A stretch of 64,000 nucleotides of DNA from Ophiura sarsii (Eukaryota > Echinodermata > Ophiuroidea > Amphilepidida > Ophiuridae). The DNA lies in assembly GCA_035610835.1 (NCBI GenBank), contig CM069447.1, positions 20,385,259 to 20,449,258 on the forward strand, read 5' to 3'. Both the position numbers and the translations under genes were made by a program. The notes beneath the pieces were generated by a model. It saw only the letters and a list, made by a program, of their open reading frames with translations, was not told the origin of the DNA and did no database searches. Of this stretch, positions 58,226 to 64,000 are shown one piece after another (positions within the stretch are counted from its first letter, which is position 1; each line of letters opens with the position of its first letter).

Positions 58226-58815
58226 GCGGAATGATATACTATAGGCAACACATTTTTAGATGTCTACGTCTATCTATATTAGATGCATCATTACAACGAT
58301 AATTTATTTGTAGTGCATTTCATAAACAATGTTATTTAATATCGGAAAGTAGGCCCAATTTTCAATATGTTATATTATCAGATTATTACACACAAAACAC
58401 GTTAAATTCGCCGTGAAAATATTTGACTAAGTACACTGCCGCGCTTAAGTATTTCACCCTCTGGAAGCTTGCAAGTTATCACTGTGTTGTCGAGCCAGTA
58501 TTAAGCCATCAGACCCAATTACCATTTCATTGTGTTCATTGTACATTGTATACCAATAAATTCATGTTTCATATACAGATTCATGATTTAAAAGCATTAC
58601 AATTCATGATTTAATCGAGCAAGTCAAAATTCCAATAAAATCGCTGTAGTAAATCACCTCATGAATATCAATTAGCTCATTATCGGCACTGTAACGCTAT
58701 GGGAATTTTCAACTGAGATCAACTGGTGATGGAAAACTCCACCTGCAGAAATTTATAAATGATAATTGGCATGCGTAGTTTATTGGAATACCTTTAGAAG
58801 GAACCATTCCAGCTA

Positions 58816-61747
58816 TACAGGGTGTCTCAAAAAGAATTACAACGCACCATTAGGCGATCATAACTTCCTAATTAAGTATCTGAATTTTACAATTCAAACG
58901 GTAAAATGAGGCCAAATAAGTTTTCTAAAATTGGAAGAAAACAGCGTTTAATTTGGTTAAGTAATTATGGCGATATCTATATCTGTGATTACGTAAGAGT
59001 AGTCACGGAACACTTCCATCCAAGTTTGCATATTTTGACAGATTTTAACTTGCGCGGCTGGTTACTTAGGGGGATATGGGGCAACTGGACCGTGGGGCAA
59101 GTGGTCCGAAATGAAGGATTTTGTAATTGTATGGGCATACTGCTTTCTTTTGAACAATACGACTTTTGTTGATACTTGACATATATCTTTACCTTCTACA
59201 ATCCAAAACATTTGGAACTTTAGGGTATTTACACATGTGATTTTTCTCCATATCTGTGAAGCTAACTCCTTGAGTGACTGATTGAAAATTCGCAGATAGT
59301 ATGGGCGATATATGAAGATGGGATTAGATCATGTTTAATGTACTTTATATGATTGACAGATATGCAACAGTAAATATATACATGCAGTACAGTCGTCTTA
59401 AGATACTAGGGGCATATTGCATTTGATGGGTGCTATATTGTAGTGTGCTTAGGGACTTTCCGAAATATGATTAAAACCATAGGTTGTGGTTGAAATGATC
59501 GTAAAATGGCGCATATTGCTAATTTGGGACATTGGTGGTTTGAATTTCCGATCAATATTATCATTTAAAGAATGCTTCAACTTAAATCATTATCACGGGT
59601 ATTCATTTGGAAGAGTTATTAGTTCATGAATTTGCAAATAACAAAGTACACCATTTCTTACTTATCTAAAGACACTCGTCTACTTGTAGGACCCGAACGC
59701 CGTAATATTTGCGAATTCAAAGATACTCACTGGCTACAGAAATCTGTGTAATGGCTAAAAACAAAAATGCAGTTTTGCCTTTTTTCTGAAATGTATTGGA
59801 GTTATTGATTATTATGACAAATGGTGGTATGTTTTAAAACATTTTGGCGTAAAATGTATTACGTCACAGGCGTGTTTTAATAACGTTTCATCTCGACAAA
59901 GTGCTACGTCATTTGTTGGGGTAAGTGGTCCGAAGGGGTGTGGGGCAACTGGACCGCCTGCAAAAACTTAATCAAAATTGTAAAATTCATTTTGAAAATG
60001 AGTTGTTAGTGTCAATAAAACATGACTCGGTATTGAAATGTGAATAGAATATGAAATAACTCACATTCTTTCAAGTTCTTAGACATTTTGGGGCATTTCG
60101 GGTCTAATACCACTATTTCTGATATTGAAGGATTACAAGATGACATGAAATTGCTTTAGAATGGTTTAAAACCTCGGTATTATGAATTACATCTTTGTTA
60201 TATTTTGAATGGTGTCTGTAAAGGTATTTGCTATGACGAAATATCATGATTTATGTATTTTATCCACTGCTTTTTGTGTATATCAACCGGTGGGTCATCA
60301 TTGTCATATTGACTAACTTCCCCTGTAACATGAAAAGCTGGCTAAATATCAAGATGGTTTATTATAAGTACTAAATGATGATTATATGAAGTAAATAAAA
60401 TCATTAAAGAAAGGGGTATACATAGACAAATGTATGGGGCGTCTGAATATCACAACCATGTAACCATTTAACTAGGTTCATACCGTTTTATCTATAATAA
60501 ACGTGCAGTCGAAAATTGCGCTTGCTTTGTACACCATTAGTATTACTGCTTTTTACACGTTAACCACGAAAACTGTATAAAACATGGGTTTCATGAGACC
60601 TGTATCATTTTTACACGTTAAATAATATGGAAATGAGTTTGTAAAGAAAATACTGCTTAGTAACCGTGTTGTCAATCAATGATTTCTGTGTATTCTAACC
60701 GTTGGAACATATAGGACCAGTTGCCCCAACGATGGGGTAACTGGACCGTGCCAAGTAAAGTTTTTAGTTAGTGGTAATTGGCCTTTTGTTTGGATATTTT
60801 TTAACATTGATTATATGTTATATGTAAACAGTTACATGGGGGATAGTTTCATAGCAATTCCATAAATATTTACACGAGCTTTAAACTTTTATATCATGAA
60901 ATATGCTTAACCGGTCCAGTTGCCCCATCCTCCCCTACTCATTATTGTTCAATTAGCCAGCACTGTTTAATACTATGATAAAAAAGTTTAATTTGTGATC
61001 TAAAGATGCTGAATAATCGATCATAACACCCAGAAAACCAAAAAAAATACAACTCATTAGTCTCATTGTAAAGAGAGAGATATGACCATACTCTTTTAAT
61101 GTAAACAAAACATTTATTTTGTTTTCAATTGCGATACTAATAATTTGACCATCATGTGCAAAATGGGCGATAACGTTACAATATACATGATTTCAGAGTT
61201 CAAGTTGCAAATGTGAAGACTAGAAGCTTGATTAGTTGTATGCGCGATGTTATTAGATCTTGAACTTGGTTTAATAAGACAATGTTCATATTTACTAAAA
61301 TTACTATAATTTTGTTTCCAATTGTTATTAAAAGATTGGGAACTTATCCTACACATTTTAAATGTTACTGTTCTTAAGTATAAAATGTGATGAAAATAAT
61401 CTAGACAACTTTTATTTCATATTTTGTGTTAAACTTTGGTCTCATCTCGCAGATTATTTGGTGTAAAATAAAATCTAGCACCATAAAAACACGTTGATCC
61501 ATGTCATTTTGTAGGGAAGTATTTCATGTATGTGCTGTCTGAATCACTCAATATGAGTAAACTTTGATGGAAGTGTTCCCAGACTAATGTCACGTAATTG
61601 CTAATTTCTCTGGAATTACTAAACCGAATCACATCCGATTTTCGTTAAAGTATAGAAAACTATTTTGCCTTTATTTTGTTGTTTAAGTTGTTCTATTCTG
61701 ACACTCATTCAGAAAGTTACAATCCTCTAAAGGTGCGTTGTAATTTT
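58816..61747. mobile_element. Mariner-like element, right end truncated
   Basis: Left end CAGGGTGTCTCAAAAAG then AATTACAACGCACC, preceded by TA. The right side has the inverted inner part GGTGCGTTGTAATTTTG but lacks the outer 17 bases, because the junction of the tandem duplication cuts it. A TA-flanked element (59069-60935) is nested inside. No transposase seen. Confidence 0.7.
59067..60937. mobile_element. Element with GGGGCAACTGGACCG repeats and TA target sites
   Basis: The element is 59069-60935 (1867 bp). Left end GGGGGATATGGGGCAACTGG, right end CAGTTGCCCCATCCTCCCC, with TA on both sides. The 15-bp word GGGGCAACTGGACCG or a close variant occurs at both ends and inside: 59078, 59094, 59919, 59941, 60711 (inverted), 60733, 60912 (inverted). 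No ORF over 90 codons. Confidence 0.75.
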
Positions 61748-61767
61748 GTCTACGTCTATCTATATTA

Positions 61768-64000
61768 AAAATGACGTGGGTTTGCGTGAGAGTTGCGTGA
61801 GTTGCTATTGGTAATTTTGTAACTCCTCTAATTTGATTTATCTTATCGTGTCATAGTCGGAAAGCTTTTCTGATGCTTCAAAAACAATTCTGTTCTATGT
61901 AGTTTAATACATGCCATGATATTACATAAATACTGTAAAATAAAATCGGAAACTGTGTTCTCATGATAGTTGGCCTACGCAAAGAAAATGTCTACATTTG
62001 CAACATTTACAATATTTATCACAGAAAACACGTTAAATTTGTAAAATATTTGACAAATGCTATAACAAATTATCAATTTATCCGCGGTAGACTTTTCTAA
62101 ATAGTTAATAATATCATCACACGCCATTTAGCAATGTAGACACGTTCCGCCATACATCATTGTATTAAAGTAATTATTACTGACGCCTTTTAAAAATTGG
62201 GTGTGCGCGTGAGTGTTTCGTTGCTATTGGTAATTTCTTGAGTCCTCTTTTTTTGGTTTATCTTATCGCTTCATAGTCGAACAGTTTTTCTGTTGCTTCA
62301 AATCACTTCCTTCATAAGAAAACCCCAAAGCATTGTGTTGGCAGTATCATATCATATACATTTTTTACAAAAACATGTAAAATATTTCACAAAATAATTG
62401 GAAAAGTATCAATTGAACCTACTAAATAAGTAATAACAACATCGCACGCCATTCACCACTGTACGTACATGCTGTAGCCACACTCCATACGCCTTTGTTT
62501 ACTACAATATGTAGGCCTACGTAATTTCAAAATGGCATGGGTTTGCGTTGCGTGGTGTGCTATTTGTAATTTCTAAAGTCTTCTTATTTTGGTTTATCTT
62601 ATCGTTTAATTTCATGGTCGAAAAGCTTTTCTGTTGCTTTTTTACAGTATCATATCATAAATTATACATTTTTATCAAAAACATCCAATATTAAATATTG
62701 GATGTTTTTACAAATTTTGTAACATGGGTGACAAAGCAACTATGATTTTGGGTTCAAATTATCAATTTGTCTTGGCGATAATCCTTCAAATTTGATCAAA
62801 TTAACATCACATGGCCGATACAATCTTATGTATACCGGATTTGTCTGATTTGATAAAGGCAATTAGGCCTAACTATTTTTTTACAAACATAAGCTCGACT
62901 ACAAACACAAACTCTTCCATTTCACGCCTGCTAGAAGAAAGTATGTCGGCGGGATCAGTAATTTCAACTCATTTGGTGACAAGTTCACTGACGTCCCGTT
63001 GTATAATACACACGCAAAAACCTGTTCGATTCGAAACTATGTGAAAATACACCAGAGGCGGCGGAGGCCTTATGGAATTTTAAATGGTATCAAATTAATG
63101 TCCGATACAATTCTATCCGTGTTTTTCTGATTTACTAATGGTATCGGACTATTGTTTTATACAATAAAAACAATTAAGCTTGACTACAGACACAACATCG
63201 TCCATTTTTGTCAGCAAATACGTCAGTGGTGTTGACTTTATGGACGTCCGCAGTATAATTAACAAAACAAAACACGTTCGATTCGCCGAAGGGCGCGGAA
63301 TGATATACTATAGGCAACACATTTTTAGATGTCTACGTCTATCTATATTAGATGCATCATTACAACGATAATTTATTTGTAGTGCATTTCATAAACAATG
63401 TTATTTAATATCGGAAAGTAGGCCCAATTTTCAATATGTTATATTATCAGATTATTACACACAAAACACGTTAAATTCGCCGTGAAAATATTTGACTAAG
63501 TACACTGCCGCGCTTAAGTATTTCACCCTCTGGAAGCTTGCAAGTTATCACTGTGTTGTCGAGCCAGTATTAAGCCATCAGACCCAATTACCATTTCATT
63601 GTGTTCATTGTACATTGTATACCAATAAATTCATGTTTCATATACAGATTCATGATTTAAAAGCATTACAATTCATGATTTAATCGAGCAAGTCAAAATT
63701 CCAATAAAATCGCTGTAGTAAATCACCTCATGAATATCAATTAGCTCATTATCGGCACTGTAACGCTATGGGAATTTTCAACTGAGATCAACTGGTGATG
63801 GAAAACTCCACCTGCAGAAATTTATAAATGATAATTGGCATGCGTAGTTTATTGGAATACCTTTAGAAGGAACCATTCCAGCTATACAGGGTGTCTCAAA
63901 AAGAATTACAACGCACCATTAGGCGATCATAACTTCCTAATTAAGTATCTGAATTTTACAATTCAAACGGTAAAATGAGGCCAAATAAGTTTTCTACAAT
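61768..64000 (+). repeat. Tandem segmental duplication, unit 2 (cut by window edge)
   Basis: Offset 5069-5070 bp from unit 1, near-identical to the window end. At the junction, 61747-61767 copies 58261-58281 (TGTCTACGTCTATCTATATT), followed by TTAAAA shared with the start of unit 1. The next mariner-like left end begins at 63887. Confidence 0.92.

Larger units (their letters stand above)
56695..61767 (+). repeat. Tandem segmental duplication, unit 1
   Basis: A unit of about 5.07 kb whose first 2.2 kb and more is repeated at 61765-64000 with only a handful of differences seen (a 2-bp deletion near 57308, a 1-bp insertion near 58200, a few substitutions). The unit includes three diverged direct repeats, a pair of related 250-bp segments and nested mariner-like elements. 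Confidence 0.92.

Overview
The window looks like repeat-dense, AT-rich nuclear DNA from an animal, most likely a marine invertebrate deuterostome such as an echinoderm or hemichordate (low confidence). The grounds are split genes with GT-AG introns, several non-LTR retrotransposon types, a Penelope-like fragment, many small DNA transposons with terminal inverted repeats (TIRs), interstitial TTAGGG-type telomere-like tracts, and the frequent word taggcctat. There are no bacterial operons, no CRISPR array, no rRNA and no clearly intact autonomous transposon.

Host coding content is small. One gene is well supported: a TKL-like protein kinase on the minus strand (31905-33502), with the N-lobe and C-lobe on two exons and all diagnostic kinase motifs present. 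Two further minus-strand candidate exons (12506-12589 and 11376-11425) keep the same intron phase. They may be the distal 3' end of the same gene across a repeat-filled 19-kb intron, or the remains of a duplicated relative.

Layout: 1-3665, 14978-19078 and 35309-37544 (inverted) are three copies of a large repeat, here called A. It carries telomere-like tracts and a tRNA-Thr-like sequence. A related repeat B, with a different tRNA-like sequence, lies at 13463-14395, 19080-19925 and 23365-25824 (inverted). At 19079 one A and one B copy meet head to head on a 41-bp palindrome, with a tRNA-like sequence about 335-405 bp to each side. Around 4.4-7.2 kb are a TA-flanked MITE (short non-autonomous DNA transposon) and two identical 492-bp repeats. 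At 8.3-11.3 kb and 21.2-22.3 kb are large fold-back structures.

25.8-31.5 kb is a transposon nest. An inverted-repeat element is interrupted by a CACTA-like element, which holds a Penelope-like GIY-YIG fragment and a U2-snRNA-like segment. It is also interrupted by a CR1/L2-like LINE that is itself split by an RTE-like LINE, with a 13-bp target-site duplication (TSD). 37.9-41.8 kb holds direct and inverted repeats and an E-box-rich tandem array.

45.2-54.3 kb is a higher-order satellite-like array with recurrent GGATCC-containing modules and poly-C tracts, broken by a further LINE. 54.4-56.2 kb holds mariner-like and hAT-like elements with readable TSDs. 56.7-64.0 kb is a very recent direct duplication of a unit of about 5.07 kb, running off the right edge. 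The genes do not form a pathway; the window is mainly a record of layered transposition beside one kinase gene.
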